A DNA stretch of 64,000 nucleotides, taken from NCBI RefSeq assembly GCF_004327335.1, contig NZ_QJUO01000018.1:21578-85577 (forward strand), given 5' to 3'. The stretch is from Stutzerimonas kirkiae (GTDB taxonomy: Bacteria > Pseudomonadota > Gammaproteobacteria > Pseudomonadales > Pseudomonadaceae). The translations under genes were made by a program, and so were the position numbers. Of this stretch, positions 22,024 to 30,887 are shown piece by piece. Position 1 is the stretch's first letter; each line of letters starts with the position of its first letter. The notes under the pieces are model-generated. The model was not told the DNA's origin. It saw only the letters and a list, made by a program, of their open reading frames with translations, and searched no databases.

Positions 22024-23916
22024 TTACTCGGTGATGCGCAGTTCGGTCAGGGAGTTGGCGATGGAGGCGAACGCGGCGGCCAGGTTGCCGACGTTGGAGG
22101 CATCATAGTAATAGCCGGCCTGGGCGCCGCTGGAGCAGCCCTGCATCAGGTCCTTGGTCTGGTCGTTGACGCCGCTGCCCAGCACCACGGTATAGAGGAT
22201 GATGCCTTGCGCCTTGATGTTGGCGCACAGTTCGTCGGTCAGTTCATTGAGGGTGGGGTTGCCGTATTGCCAGTCCTCCTGGCCGCCGCTGTTGCCTGCA
22301 TACAACTGGCCGTAGGGGCTGAGCCGGGTGTCGCTGTTCTGCAGCTCGGCCTTGCTGCCCACCCGCAACGAGTTGAAGTCGGAGCGGCTGGCGTACATGC
22401 AATAGGCGCCGCAATTGAAATAATGGTTGTCGTCGTTCAGGCCGCTGGCTGGCAGGCTGAGGGTATCGCTGCGCGTTCCCGTTTCCGTGCTGCAGGACTG
22501 GCCCTGGCGGTTGCATATCCTGGCCCGGTAGCTGTAGCCGAGGGTATAGCTGCCGGTGATATTGCGTTCGCCGTCGATGGCCACGCCATTGTCATACCTG
22601 CTGCCGTTGTCCCAGTTGGGGTCCAGGCCATTGTTGCCGTCGGTCAGCAGCACGATGATCTTGTTCAGCCCGGCCTCGGCGTCGCGTGGCTTGGCCTCGT
22701 CGCCCCAGCCATCGCTGCCGCGCCAGGCGGGGTCGAGCATGCGCCAGCCCCACAGCAGTCCGAGCGGGATGATGGTGCCGCCGTCGATCCGTAGCGCGTC
22801 GATCTTGGCGTTCAGTCCATCCCTGGCGTTGTCCAGGAAGGTCATCGCCCTGGCCGCCTGGCAGAAACGGTAGCGCGTGCCGGTAGCGCTGAGGTACAGC
22901 CAGTCGGGGTTGAAGGCGAACTGCGGTACCAGGTTGCCGCTGCCGTCGAGATCGACGCGGATCGCCCGTTTGCCGCTGATGCTGGGTGCGGGAGAGTCGA
23001 GGACCTGGAATTCGCTTACCACCTGGTTGTAGCCGAGGCCCCTGTCGTTGGCATAGCGCTGCTTCAGTTGCTCGGTACCGACCAGGCCGTTGGCACTGCT
23101 CAGGGTACCCACCGTCATCAGCGGTTCGAACAGTCCCGGCGGCTCTCCCGGCTCCGCGTTGAAACGGCCGGATGCATAGGGCTCCACCACGCAGCCGCCC
23201 CAGATGTCGCCCGCCTGGATATAGGGATAGGCCTGTGCCTGTTCCGTCAGCCAGTGGCTGCGTTGCGGGCCGACATAGACGGTGTCGGCGAAGGGCACGA
23301 TGCCGATGAAGGTCCGTTCAAGGTTATCGGCGTTCCGCGCCGAATCCAGCAATGTGCTGACCAGGTTTTTCGACTCGGTCTTCAGTGTGTCGAACTTGGT
23401 GCCCTCCATCGATCCGGTGAGATCCAGCGCCAGCACCATTTCCAGGTCGCTGCGGGTGCGGCGCTCAGCCTGGTTGCTGGCCGCCAGCCTGAACGCGCTG
23501 CGCCGCATCAGGCCGCTGACCAGCAATGGCAGGTTGCCGTCGGCGCGCATGCGGATGCGCTCCGCGCTGTCGTCGGCGCTGGCCGGCAGGTAGGTGATCA
23601 TCAGGTCGTCGGTGGCGATGTCGCTGCCCAGGTAGCCCTTGGGCATATTGCTGGCGAAGTAGCTGCGGGCGTCGTCTTTCCAGCTCGTTTCGGCATCGGA
23701 GCCGGGCGTCGGAGTATGGGTGTCCAGCCGCCGTCCCGCCGAGATCACCGTGCTGTCCAGGGCGTTCTGCAGCTTGCCCTGCGCCATGCTGTAGCGGATG
23801 AAGTCGAGCGCGCCGACCAGCATCAGCACGATCAGCGGCAGGCACAGCAGGCAGGTCAGCGCCACCGCGCCACGCTGGTCGCGGCACAGGTGGGGCAAGG
23901 TGCGTGGCGCGCTCAT
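22024..23916 (-). CDS. tadG: TadG-like pilus assembly protein with von Willebrand A domain
   Basis: The 630-residue protein begins with a TadE/G-type N-terminus (DQRGAVALTCLLCLPLIVLM, one membrane helix), then a large extracytoplasmic domain. A vWA domain starts at about residue 158 with the MIDAS motif DLTGSM and continues to ADTVYVG; a second acidic segment LLTDGNNGLD appears around residue 413. TadG proteins are minor components of the Tad machine, probably pseudopilin-like and involved in adhesion or pilus anchoring. It is the last gene of the operon, 31 bases after the TadF-like gene. Confidence 0.85.
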   Translation of the reverse strand: MSAPRTLPHLCRDQRGAVALTCLLCLPLIVLMLVGALDFIRYSMAQGKLQNALDSTVISAGRRLDTHTPTPGSDAETSWKDDARSYFASNMPKGYLGSDIATDDLMITYLPASADDSAERIRMRADGNLPLLVSGLMRRSAFRLAASNQAERRTRSDLEMVLALDLTGSMEGTKFDTLKTESKNLVSTLLDSARNADNLERTFIGIVPFADTVYVGPQRSHWLTEQAQAYPYIQAGDIWGGCVVEPYASGRFNAEPGEPPGLFEPLMTVGTLSSANGLVGTEQLKQRYANDRGLGYNQVVSEFQVLDSPAPSISGKRAIRVDLDGSGNLVPQFAFNPDWLYLSATGTRYRFCQAARAMTFLDNARDGLNAKIDALRIDGGTIIPLGLLWGWRMLDPAWRGSDGWGDEAKPRDAEAGLNKIIVLLTDGNNGLDPNWDNGSRYDNGVAIDGERNITGSYTLGYSYRARICNRQGQSCSTETGTRSDTLSLPASGLNDDNHYFNCGAYCMYASRSDFNSLRVGSKAELQNSDTRLSPYGQLYAGNSGGQEDWQYGNPTLNELTDELCANIKAQGIILYTVVLGSGVNDQTKDLMQGCSSGAQAGYYYDASNVGNLAAAFASIANSLTELRITE

Positions 23917-23947
23917 GGGGCCTCCTTTGCCATTGCGGCGGCTAGAT

Positions 23948-24580
23948 TCACTGCAGCGCCTGCAGCGAGGTGAAGCGCGGGCGCTGGAACACCCGGCTGG
24001 CGATGGTTCTTTCGCCGCCCAGGCTCTGCCAGAAGGCCGTGCTCATGGAAAACGGCCTGTAGTCGTAAAAGACCTCCACCACGACCATGGTGTCGCCGGT
24101 CGAGGCTTGCGGGAAGCCGCTCGGTGGATCGAGCCGCGACGCCAGCCTGGCCAGGTTGGCGCTGCCCTGGTAGGCCCTCTGCCAGCGCTGCTGTTCTTCC
24201 CAGGCCGGCGTAGCATCGTCCGCAAGGGTTTGCGTGGCGAACAGGCTGATGACCAGGCCGCCGCCCTCGCGGTAGCCGAGAGGCTGCAACAGGTCCGGCG
24301 CCAGGGCGCCATAGGTGCAGATATGGTCAGAGAGGTCGCAGTCGCCGCCATCCACCAGTTGCCGCTGCATGGCGACACTGTTGGCGATCATGAATGCCGC
24401 ACGGTCCACCACCGACACGGCCCGGTAGTAGCTGTAGAGTTCCCAGGCGCCAATGCCGGCGAACAGCCCCAGTGGCAGCAGCAGCGCCGCTTCTATCGCC
24501 ACCGAGCCGCCGCTGGCGAGGCCGAGGCGGCGCAGGGCGCTGCGTCGCCAGAGCCTGCCAAGACGGGAGAGGTTTTTCAT
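23948..24580 (-). CDS. TadE/TadF-like minor pseudopilin
   Basis: The 210-residue protein has a basic N-terminus, then GGSVAIEAALLLPLGLFAGI, the hydrophobic helix with an early Glu typical of TadE/F pseudopilins, and a periplasmic C-terminal domain containing Cys in DGGDCDLSDHICTYG. Position between tadE and tadG fits TadF. TadE/F are thought to be processed by the prepilin peptidase TadV and to help Flp pilus assembly. Sequence similarity among TadF proteins is low, so the name rests mainly on order and the N-terminal motif. Confidence 0.75.
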   Translation of the reverse strand: MKNLSRLGRLWRRSALRRLGLASGGSVAIEAALLLPLGLFAGIGAWELYSYYRAVSVVDRAAFMIANSVAMQRQLVDGGDCDLSDHICTYGALAPDLLQPLGYREGGGLVISLFATQTLADDATPAWEEQQRWQRAYQGSANLARLASRLDPPSGFPQASTGDTMVVVEVFYDYRPFSMSTAFWQSLGGERTIASRVFQRPRFTSLQALQ

Positions 24581-24590
24581 CGCGCTGCCC

Positions 24591-25076
24591 TCAGGGTTCG
24601 TTCTGGATCAGCACCACGCGTTCGAAGCGCAGCCGGTCGCCGCCCAGCCAACCGATGAAGCCGGTCAGCCCGGCGCGATCGAAGCCCAGGCGGTAGATCA
24701 CCATGTCGCCGCGTTCGCCGGTGTCGCAGACGGGCTGGTAGTCCTCGCCCACCTCGTCGAACGCGTTGTTCGCGCCCGGCGTATAGACCTTGGCATCGAT
24801 GCGCATGCTGGCGGCGTCCACCCAGTGCGCCAGGGTATCGCTCATCACCTTGCGCACCTGCGGGCCGCAATCGCCATCCAGCCGCAGGCGCCCCAGGCGC
24901 GCGACCTGGTTGGCGGCGACGTCCAGGTGCGCGTCCGCCAGCATGATGACCGATATCTCGACGACGACGAACAGCACGCCGAACAGCAACGGCGCCACCA
25001 GGGCGAATTCCAGCGCCGTCACGCCACGCCGGTCGCCGGCCAGGCGCCGCAGGCTATTGCGCGATCGCCGTTGCAT
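24591..25076 (-). CDS. tadE: TadE-like minor pseudopilin
   Basis: The 161-residue protein has the classic TadE motif RRGVTALEFALVAPLLFGVL: a basic leader, then a hydrophobic helix with Glu at +5 after the predicted processing site. The rest is a small exported domain (RLRLDGDCGPQVRKVM, QPVCDTGERGD). TadE is a minor pseudopilin of the Tad/Flp pilus. Its start overlaps the 3' end of tadD by 23 bases, and the TadF-like gene follows 10 bases later, so all belong to one operon. Confidence 0.85.
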   Translation of the reverse strand: MQRRSRNSLRRLAGDRRGVTALEFALVAPLLFGVLFVVVEISVIMLADAHLDVAANQVARLGRLRLDGDCGPQVRKVMSDTLAHWVDAASMRIDAKVYTPGANNAFDEVGEDYQPVCDTGERGDMVIYRLGFDRAGLTGFIGWLGGDRLRFERVVLIQNEP

Positions 25077-25860
25077 CGGGCACCTCGCTGAGCTGGCGCA
25101 GGTAGCGGTAGAACGCCAGGTTGTCCTGTACCCGGTCGCGGGATTGATTGCCCGCGAGGACTTCCTCGGCGGCCTCGTCGCGCCCGAGCAGGCCGTAGGC
25201 CAGCGCCAGGTTGTCGCGTTCCTGCGGCAACTGGCCGGACAGGCCCTGGGTGCCCAGCAGTATGTTCACGGCCTCGCGCGGCTTGCCGTCCAGTGCCAGC
25301 GACAGGCCGAGGTTGTTGCGCAGGGCGGCGTCGTCGGGATAGCGCGCGAGGCCCTGGCGGTAGATGCGTTGCGCCTGCCGCGGGTCGCCGCCCAGGTCAT
25401 GGGCCACGCCCAGGCCGGCGAGGGCCTGCGGGTGGTCCGCGAAGCGGGCGAGGATCGCCTCGAAACGGGCGATGGCCTCGGGCAGCCGGCGCTGGCGCAG
25501 CAGGATACGCGCTTGCCCCAATTGGCTGGCGGGGTTCTCCGGCGCCAGCCGTTGCGCGGTGGCGTAGGCATCGTTGGCGGCGGCCAGGGTGCCCATCAGG
25601 AAGCGGGTATCCGCCAGGCCCAGCCAGACCGAGGCGACCTCGGGGTTCTTCCGCGCCAGCCGTTCGTAGAGTGACAGCGCGAGGTCGAGGTCGCCGCTTT
25701 GCAGCGCGCTGCCGGCGATGCGCAATTCGCCGGCCTCCAGTCGTTGCGCGGCCTGTTCGAGCGAGCCATCGGTGTGCAGCGCCGGGCTGCGCAGGCCGGC
25801 GCAGCCGGCCAGTTGCAGTACCAGCAGCAGGAGCGCCAGTATGCGATATCGCTCTGTCAT
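25054..25860 (-). CDS. tadD: TadD, tetratricopeptide-repeat lipoprotein
   Basis: The 268-residue lipoprotein has a signal peptide ending in the lipobox LAGC (Cys at residue 20), then TPR repeats over about residues 60-220 (SLYERLARKNPEVASVWLGL, ARFEAILARFADHPQALAGL, ALRNNLGLSLALDGKPREA). TadD is an outer-membrane-associated pilotin-like factor that assists assembly or localisation of the secretin RcpA. It lies 17 bases downstream of tadC and overlaps tadE. Confidence 0.88.
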   Translation of the reverse strand: MTERYRILALLLLVLQLAGCAGLRSPALHTDGSLEQAAQRLEAGELRIAGSALQSGDLDLALSLYERLARKNPEVASVWLGLADTRFLMGTLAAANDAYATAQRLAPENPASQLGQARILLRQRRLPEAIARFEAILARFADHPQALAGLGVAHDLGGDPRQAQRIYRQGLARYPDDAALRNNLGLSLALDGKPREAVNILLGTQGLSGQLPQERDNLALAYGLLGRDEAAEEVLAGNQSRDRVQDNLAFYRYLRQLSEVPDATAIAQ

Positions 25861-25877
25861 TGGCTTTTCCTCCGGGG

Positions 25878-26828
25878 TTATCCCTGGCTACCGAAAAACG
25901 CAGCCAGCCCCAGTACCGCAGGGCCGGCCGCCACGATCAGGACGGTTGGCAGGATGAACAGCATCATCGGCAGGGTGATTTTCACCGCCAGCTTGGCGGC
26001 CGCCTCTTCCAGCCGCATCATGCGCGCGGTGCGTTCCGAGGCGGCGAGGATGCGCAGCGCCTGGGTGATCGCGGTGCCGTACTGGCGCGATTGCAGCAGG
26101 GTATTGACCAGTGAGTTCATGGATTCCAGCCCGGTGCGCCGCGCCAGGTTCTGCAGCACCCGTTCGGTGTCGCTGCTGAGTTGCAGCTCGCTGGAGGTCA
26201 GCCCCAGTTCCTCGCCCAGCGCCGGGCAGACCGAAGTCATTTCCTCGGCGACGCGGGCGATCGCGCTGTTCAGCCCGAGCCCGGCGTTGCTGCAGATCAC
26301 CAGCAGGTCGAGGGCATCCGGCAGGCTTCGTTCGATGGCGCGTTGGCGTCGTACCACCAGCCGATCCAGCAGCAGGCGGGGCAGCAGCAGGCCAAGGTAG
26401 ATCGCCAGCAGGCAGAGCAGCGCGGCATACAGCCGGTTGTCGCCCAGCAACGGCCAGACGAACAGCAGTACCAGCGCCACGCACAGGCACATGCAGAGCA
26501 AGGCCAGCGCGGTGACCACCATGATCGCCTGCGGGCCGCGGAAGCCGGCGCGCAGCAGTTTTTCCGCGACCTCCATGCGTTGCGCCATGCTCAGCAGCGG
26601 CACACGCTGGCCGATGCCGCGCAGCACCGCCAGCAGCCGCTGCGCGAGAAGGTGGCGTTGCCAGTGGCTGGCGGCCAGTCGCGGCGGCTGCTGGCTCTTG
26701 CGCTGCACTTCGCAGCGCATCCGTTCGAGCAACCTGGCCCGCCGCCCGGCGCGGGCATACAGGTAGAGGGCGCCGCCAAGCGATGCGCAGAACAGCGACA
26801 GCAGGGAAAGCAGGTTCAGTAGCGGCAT
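25878..26828 (-). CDS. tadC: Tad pilus inner-membrane platform protein TadC
   Basis: The 316-residue protein has an N-terminal membrane helix, a cytoplasmic stretch, further helices and the T2SSF (GspF) domain signature SLPDALDLLVICSNAGLGLN, ending with a C-terminal helix pair (ITLPMMLFILPTVLIVAAGP). TadB and TadC together form the inner-membrane platform that couples the ATPase TadA to pilin extraction. It starts one base after the tadB stop. Confidence 0.92.
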   Translation of the reverse strand: MPLLNLLSLLSLFCASLGGALYLYARAGRRARLLERMRCEVQRKSQQPPRLAASHWQRHLLAQRLLAVLRGIGQRVPLLSMAQRMEVAEKLLRAGFRGPQAIMVVTALALLCMCLCVALVLLFVWPLLGDNRLYAALLCLLAIYLGLLLPRLLLDRLVVRRQRAIERSLPDALDLLVICSNAGLGLNSAIARVAEEMTSVCPALGEELGLTSSELQLSSDTERVLQNLARRTGLESMNSLVNTLLQSRQYGTAITQALRILAASERTARMMRLEEAAAKLAVKITLPMMLFILPTVLIVAAGPAVLGLAAFFGSQG

Positions 26829-26829
26829 C

Positions 26830-27813
26830 TCATACCTCCAGCCGCGCGATGCGCTGGATCGACAGCACGCCCAGCGCCAGCATGACAGCCGCCAGCCACA
26901 GCAGCTCCTGCCCGGCCTCGCTGGAGAACAGCACGCCGACGTAGTCGGGGCTCAGCAGGAACAGCGAGCCGGCGATGAAAAACGGCAAGGCGGCCAGGAT
27001 CATGCCGGAGAGCCTGCCTTCCGCCGTCATCGCCCGGGTCTTCAGGCGCAGGTCGCGGCGGGTGCGGATGATCGTGGCCAGGTTGCCCAGGGCTTCCACC
27101 AGCGAGCCGCCGGTATCCCGTTGCAGCGCCAGGCATACGGCGAAGAAGGCGAAATCGGGCAGTTCGATGCGCAGCAGCGCTTCGTCCATGACATTCTGGA
27201 TGTCGTTGCCCAGCACCAGGCTGTGGCCCATGCGCGCGAACTCCGGGCCGAGTGGGGCGGCGAACTGCGCCCCGACGTTGCGGATCGACTGGGTGACCGG
27301 AATCCCCGCCTGGCTGGCGCGGGTGATGCTGTCCATCGCCTCCGGCAACTGGTCGAGGAACCTGAGCTGGAAGTTCGCCAGCAGCTTGCGGTAGACCGCC
27401 ACGGCCGTCAGCAGCGGGGCGGCGAACAGCGCCAGGGCGATGCTCCAGGGGTTGAGCGGCAACCAGCCGAATGCCATCAGCGCGACCGCCCCCAGCAGCG
27501 GCGCGGCGGCGGCCACGAGCAGCAGCCGGTAGCCACGCCGGCCGCCGAGCGTGTCCAGCCGGTTGAGGTAGTAGCCCAGGCTGCCCATGGCCTGGTGGCG
27601 CTGGCGCCGCCGCGCCTCGGCCCGGGCCTGGGCAAGTTCCTGGAGAATTTTCTGCCGGGAAACGTCGCACGACTCGCTGAGCAGCCCTTGCAGCCGCTGC
27701 TGGATGCGCGCCGCCGGGCGCTGGCGCAGGGCGTCGCGCAGCACGCCGAGTGCCAGCCCCAGCAGTACGCAGGCGAGAAAGGTGGCCAGCATGACGATAT
27801 CCGCGCGGCTCAT
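26830..27813 (-). CDS. tadB: Tad pilus inner-membrane platform protein TadB
   Basis: The 327-residue protein shares the TadB/TadC architecture: N-terminal helix, cytoplasmic region, paired helices and a T2SSF domain (FLDQLPEAMDSITRASQAGI, LALQRDTGGSLVEALGNLA) with a C-terminal helix. It interacts with TadC and TadA at the base of the Flp pilus machine. Its ATG overlaps the tadA stop by four bases, consistent with coupled translation. Confidence 0.92.
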   Translation of the reverse strand: MSRADIVMLATFLACVLLGLALGVLRDALRQRPAARIQQRLQGLLSESCDVSRQKILQELAQARAEARRRQRHQAMGSLGYYLNRLDTLGGRRGYRLLLVAAAAPLLGAVALMAFGWLPLNPWSIALALFAAPLLTAVAVYRKLLANFQLRFLDQLPEAMDSITRASQAGIPVTQSIRNVGAQFAAPLGPEFARMGHSLVLGNDIQNVMDEALLRIELPDFAFFAVCLALQRDTGGSLVEALGNLATIIRTRRDLRLKTRAMTAEGRLSGMILAALPFFIAGSLFLLSPDYVGVLFSSEAGQELLWLAAVMLALGVLSIQRIARLEV

Positions 27814-29219
27814 GGCTGCATCGCCTCCAGCAGGGCGCTTTCCATGCCGTAGTAGCGGGCGCGCTCGGCGAAAATCGGGCGCATGGCGCTGCTGTCGTAG
27901 GTACCTTTGACCAGGTCGTCGTAGGCGCTGTCGTCGTAATTGAAGCGGAACAGTTCCTGGGTGACGATGACATCGCCCTCCATGCCCGCCAGCTCGACGA
28001 TGCTGGTGACGCGGCGGCTGCCGTCGCGCATGCGCTCCACCTGCACGATCAATTGCACCGCGCTGGCGATCTGGCGGCGGATGGAGTACAGCGGCAGGTT
28101 GCCGTTGGCCATCAGTACCATGCTTTCCAGGCGGATCAGCGCGTCACGCGGGGTGTTGGCGTGCAGGGTGGTCATCGAGCCGTCGTGGCCGGTATTCATC
28201 GCCTGCAGCACGTCCAGCGCCTCCGCGCCACGGGTCTCGCCGAGGATGATGCGGTCCGGGCGCATGCGCAGCGCGTTGCGCACCAGGTCGCCCTGGGTGA
28301 CCCGGCCGCCGCCCTCCAGGTTGGCCGGCCGGGTTTCCAGGCGCAGCACGTGGGGCTGCTGCAATTGCAGTTCGGCGGCATCCTCCACGGTGATGATGCG
28401 CTCCGCCACCGAGATGAAGCGCGACAGGGCATTGAGCAGGGTGGTCTTGCCCGAGCCGGTGCCACCGGAAATCAGGATGTTCAGCCGGCTCGCCGCGGCG
28501 ATCTCGAGCACCCGGGCCATCGCCTGGGACAGGCTGCCTTTCGCCGCCAGGCGCTGCAGCGTCAGGTCCTTGCGCGAGAACTTGCGGATAGAGATGGCCG
28601 CGCCGTCGATCGCCAGCGGTGGCAATACCACGTTCACGCGGCTGCCGTCGGCGAGGCGGGCGTCGACCATCGGGCTGCTTTCGTCGACCCGGCGCCCCAC
28701 CGATGAGGCGATACGCTGGGCGACGTTGACCACGTGGGCGTTGTCGCGGAACTTCAGCAGCGTCAATTCCAGTTTGCCGAAGCGCTCGACGTAGATCTGG
28801 TCCGGGCCGTTGACCATGATGTCGCTGACGTTATCGTCCTGCAGCAGGGGCTCTATCGGGCCGACGCCGAACATGTCGTCGAGGATCGCTTGCGCCATCA
28901 GCAACTGCTCGCTGTGCGGCACCGGCGTGCCTTCGCCGGCGACGGTTTCCGCGATGATTGTCTCGACCTCCCGGCGCACGTCGTCGCGCGGGCGCTCCAG
29001 GGCACTGGAAATGTCCAGCGTGGCGAACAGCGTCTGGCGGATATGGGCATAGCTGTCGGAGCGGACGATGCTGTCTTCGCTATCGCCCGGGCGCTGGGAG
29101 GGCACTTCGTCATGCCCCGTGCCGGCCGCCGCAGCCGGCGTGCCCGCGGACGCGCGGGACTGTTGCGGTTGCCCGGCCTCGGGCGGTGCAGGGGCTGACG
29201 ATTTGCGACCAAAGCTCAT
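27810..29219 (-). CDS. tadA: Tad/Flp pilus assembly ATPase TadA (CpaF)
   Basis: The 469-residue hexameric secretion ATPase of the VirB11/PulE family powers Flp pilus assembly. Present are the N-terminal domain (EQLLMAQAILDDMFGVGPIE), Walker A GGTGSGKTT, the Asp box IITVEDAAELQLQ, Walker B RPDRIILGETRGAEALDVLQ and the His box TGHDGSMTTLHANTPRDAL. I choose ATG at 29219 (MSFGRKSS), which overlaps the tadZ stop as ATGA; the frame extends 10 codons further upstream. Confidence 0.95.
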   Translation of the reverse strand: MSFGRKSSAPAPPEAGQPQQSRASAGTPAAAAGTGHDEVPSQRPGDSEDSIVRSDSYAHIRQTLFATLDISSALERPRDDVRREVETIIAETVAGEGTPVPHSEQLLMAQAILDDMFGVGPIEPLLQDDNVSDIMVNGPDQIYVERFGKLELTLLKFRDNAHVVNVAQRIASSVGRRVDESSPMVDARLADGSRVNVVLPPLAIDGAAISIRKFSRKDLTLQRLAAKGSLSQAMARVLEIAAASRLNILISGGTGSGKTTLLNALSRFISVAERIITVEDAAELQLQQPHVLRLETRPANLEGGGRVTQGDLVRNALRMRPDRIILGETRGAEALDVLQAMNTGHDGSMTTLHANTPRDALIRLESMVLMANGNLPLYSIRRQIASAVQLIVQVERMRDGSRRVTSIVELAGMEGDVIVTQELFRFNYDDSAYDDLVKGTYDSSAMRPIFAERARYYGMESALLEAMQP

Positions 29220-30424
29220 GCCGCCCCCTTGCTGGCCAGGCGTTGCCACCAGGGTTTGCCGGGCGCCGTTGCTGTCTCTCCGGTCAGCAGGCTGGCGAGG
29301 CGGGCGATGCCCTGGGCGAATTCGCTGCGCTCGGGCATGGACTGCGTCAGGTTTTCCGCCAGCGACAGGGCCTGGGCGTCGTAGCCGATCTGTAGCGCGA
29401 TGGGGATGTCGACCGTGTCGATGAAGTCGTTGATGGCGACCTTGTTGCGATTGTGCGGCTGTGGCTGGTTGATGATGCTGTATACCGTCGCCGGCGTGGG
29501 CTGTGCCTCGATGCTGCGCACCAGCCTGACCAGTGTCCTGGCCGAATGGACCGAAGGCTCCGCCACCACGCAGGCGAGGTTGGCGTGCAGGAAGGCTTCG
29601 TTGGCCAGCGTGCCGCCGCGCTGTGGCACATCCAGCACTATGTAGTGGTAGTGCTGGCTGAGTACGGCCAGCAGTTGCCCCAGTACGCCTTCGGCGATCG
29701 TGTAGGCGTCCATGTAGTCCAGTTCCGCGCCTACCGCGTACAGCCGCCCGGAGACCGTGCTCAGAAGCTGTTCCAGGTACTGCGGGTCCAGGCGCCGGAC
29801 ATTGTTCAGTAGTTCGATCAGCGCGCTGCCGCCGCCCAGGCCGAGCATGCTGGTGCCACAGCCGCCATACAGGTCCAGGTCGATGTAGATCACGCGCCGG
29901 TGCGCCCCGGCGTTGGCCAGGCAGCGCGCCAGATGTACCGCCACGCTGGTGGTGCCGACGCCGCCGCGGCTGCCGACCACCGCGACGGTCTTGCCCAGGC
30001 GTCGTTGGCGCACTGGACGGTTGCCCTCGTCGAGCAGCACGCGCCGCAGCAACTCCATGCCCAGTGGCTTGACCAGGTAGTCCTGGATGCCGCGTGACAG
30101 CAGGTTGCGATACAGGCCGACATCGTTGCGCTCGCCCACCACATAGACCTTCACCGAGGGCTCGCAGGCGTCGGCCAGCCGTTCGAGTTCATCCAGCGGC
30201 CCGCTGGAGCCGGAGATGTCCACCAGCAGGCGTTGTGGCGAGCGCCCGGCCTTTTTCAGCCAACCGATGCAGTCGTCGATATCGCCACGCTCTACCCGGT
30301 AGTCGGTTGGCGTGCTGGCCTTGAAAAAACTGCCCAGCGCTTGCTTGCTGTCGCTGTCCGTGACGAATGCGGCGAATGTCAGCACGCGTTGCTCGGCACG
30401 TTCCCTATCACCTGGCAGGTTCAT
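29216..30424 (-). CDS. tadZ: Tad pilus localisation ATPase TadZ (CpaE family)
   Basis: The 402-residue protein has an N-terminal receiver-like domain (RLLVDISGSSGPLDELERLA) and a MinD/ParA-type ATPase domain with the deviant Walker A VVGSRGGVGTTSVAVHLA and YIVLDVPQRGGTLANEA. TadZ/CpaE places the pilus machinery at a defined cell site. It is located between the CpaD-like lipoprotein (15 bases) and tadA (4-base overlap), the usual Tad order. Confidence 0.9.
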   Translation of the reverse strand: MNLPGDRERAEQRVLTFAAFVTDSDSKQALGSFFKASTPTDYRVERGDIDDCIGWLKKAGRSPQRLLVDISGSSGPLDELERLADACEPSVKVYVVGERNDVGLYRNLLSRGIQDYLVKPLGMELLRRVLLDEGNRPVRQRRLGKTVAVVGSRGGVGTTSVAVHLARCLANAGAHRRVIYIDLDLYGGCGTSMLGLGGGSALIELLNNVRRLDPQYLEQLLSTVSGRLYAVGAELDYMDAYTIAEGVLGQLLAVLSQHYHYIVLDVPQRGGTLANEAFLHANLACVVAEPSVHSARTLVRLVRSIEAQPTPATVYSIINQPQPHNRNKVAINDFIDTVDIPIALQIGYDAQALSLAENLTQSMPERSEFAQGIARLASLLTGETATAPGKPWWQRLASKGAA

Positions 30425-30439
30425 TCATCCCCATCCGTT

Positions 30440-30853
30440 TCAGTTGTCCAGATCTTCGGTGGACGCGGTTTCGCGTAGCGCCTCCACCTTGTTTTCCCGG
30501 TAGCGGGTGACCGCCAGGGCCGCCGCGTCGGCGTGCATGCCCGGATACCGCAGGGGCTGCGCCAGGTCCTGCGGGCGTGCCAGGCTCGCCGCCAGGTTGC
30601 CGTAGGTCGCGCAGCCGAAGGCGATCCGCCAGCGCTGGCGGTCCTCGCCCTGGCGCCTGGCGGGCTGTTCCAGGGCGCGGCAATCGGGCGCTACGCCGAC
30701 CCAGTGTTCGCCGAAGCGCTGCAACTGGATGACCGACGCGTCCGGTACGCCCTGGGCATCCCGCTGCCAACTCGCGCAGCCGGGCAGCAGCAATGCCAGC
30801 CCGGCCACCAGCAGTGTCGTGGCGGGGCGGTATATTTCCGTGTGGATTGCCAT
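30440..30853 (-). CDS. CpaD-like pilus biogenesis lipoprotein (RcpB position)
   Basis: The 137-residue lipoprotein has the lipobox LLPGC (Cys about residue 26) and the CpaD-family segment FGCATYGNLAASLARPQDL followed by RYPGMHADAAALAVTRYREN. CpaD-type proteins are outer-membrane components partnering the secretin. It stands between rcpA and tadZ, where rcpB or cpaD is found in other tad loci. It is short for the family (commonly about 200 residues), lacking much of the N-terminal half. Confidence 0.78.
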   Translation of the reverse strand: MAIHTEIYRPATTLLVAGLALLLPGCASWQRDAQGVPDASVIQLQRFGEHWVGVAPDCRALEQPARRQGEDRQRWRIAFGCATYGNLAASLARPQDLAQPLRYPGMHADAAALAVTRYRENKVEALRETASTEDLDN

Positions 30854-30887
30854 TCGCAGTCTCCTCTGGGCGGACGGCCAGGTGCCG

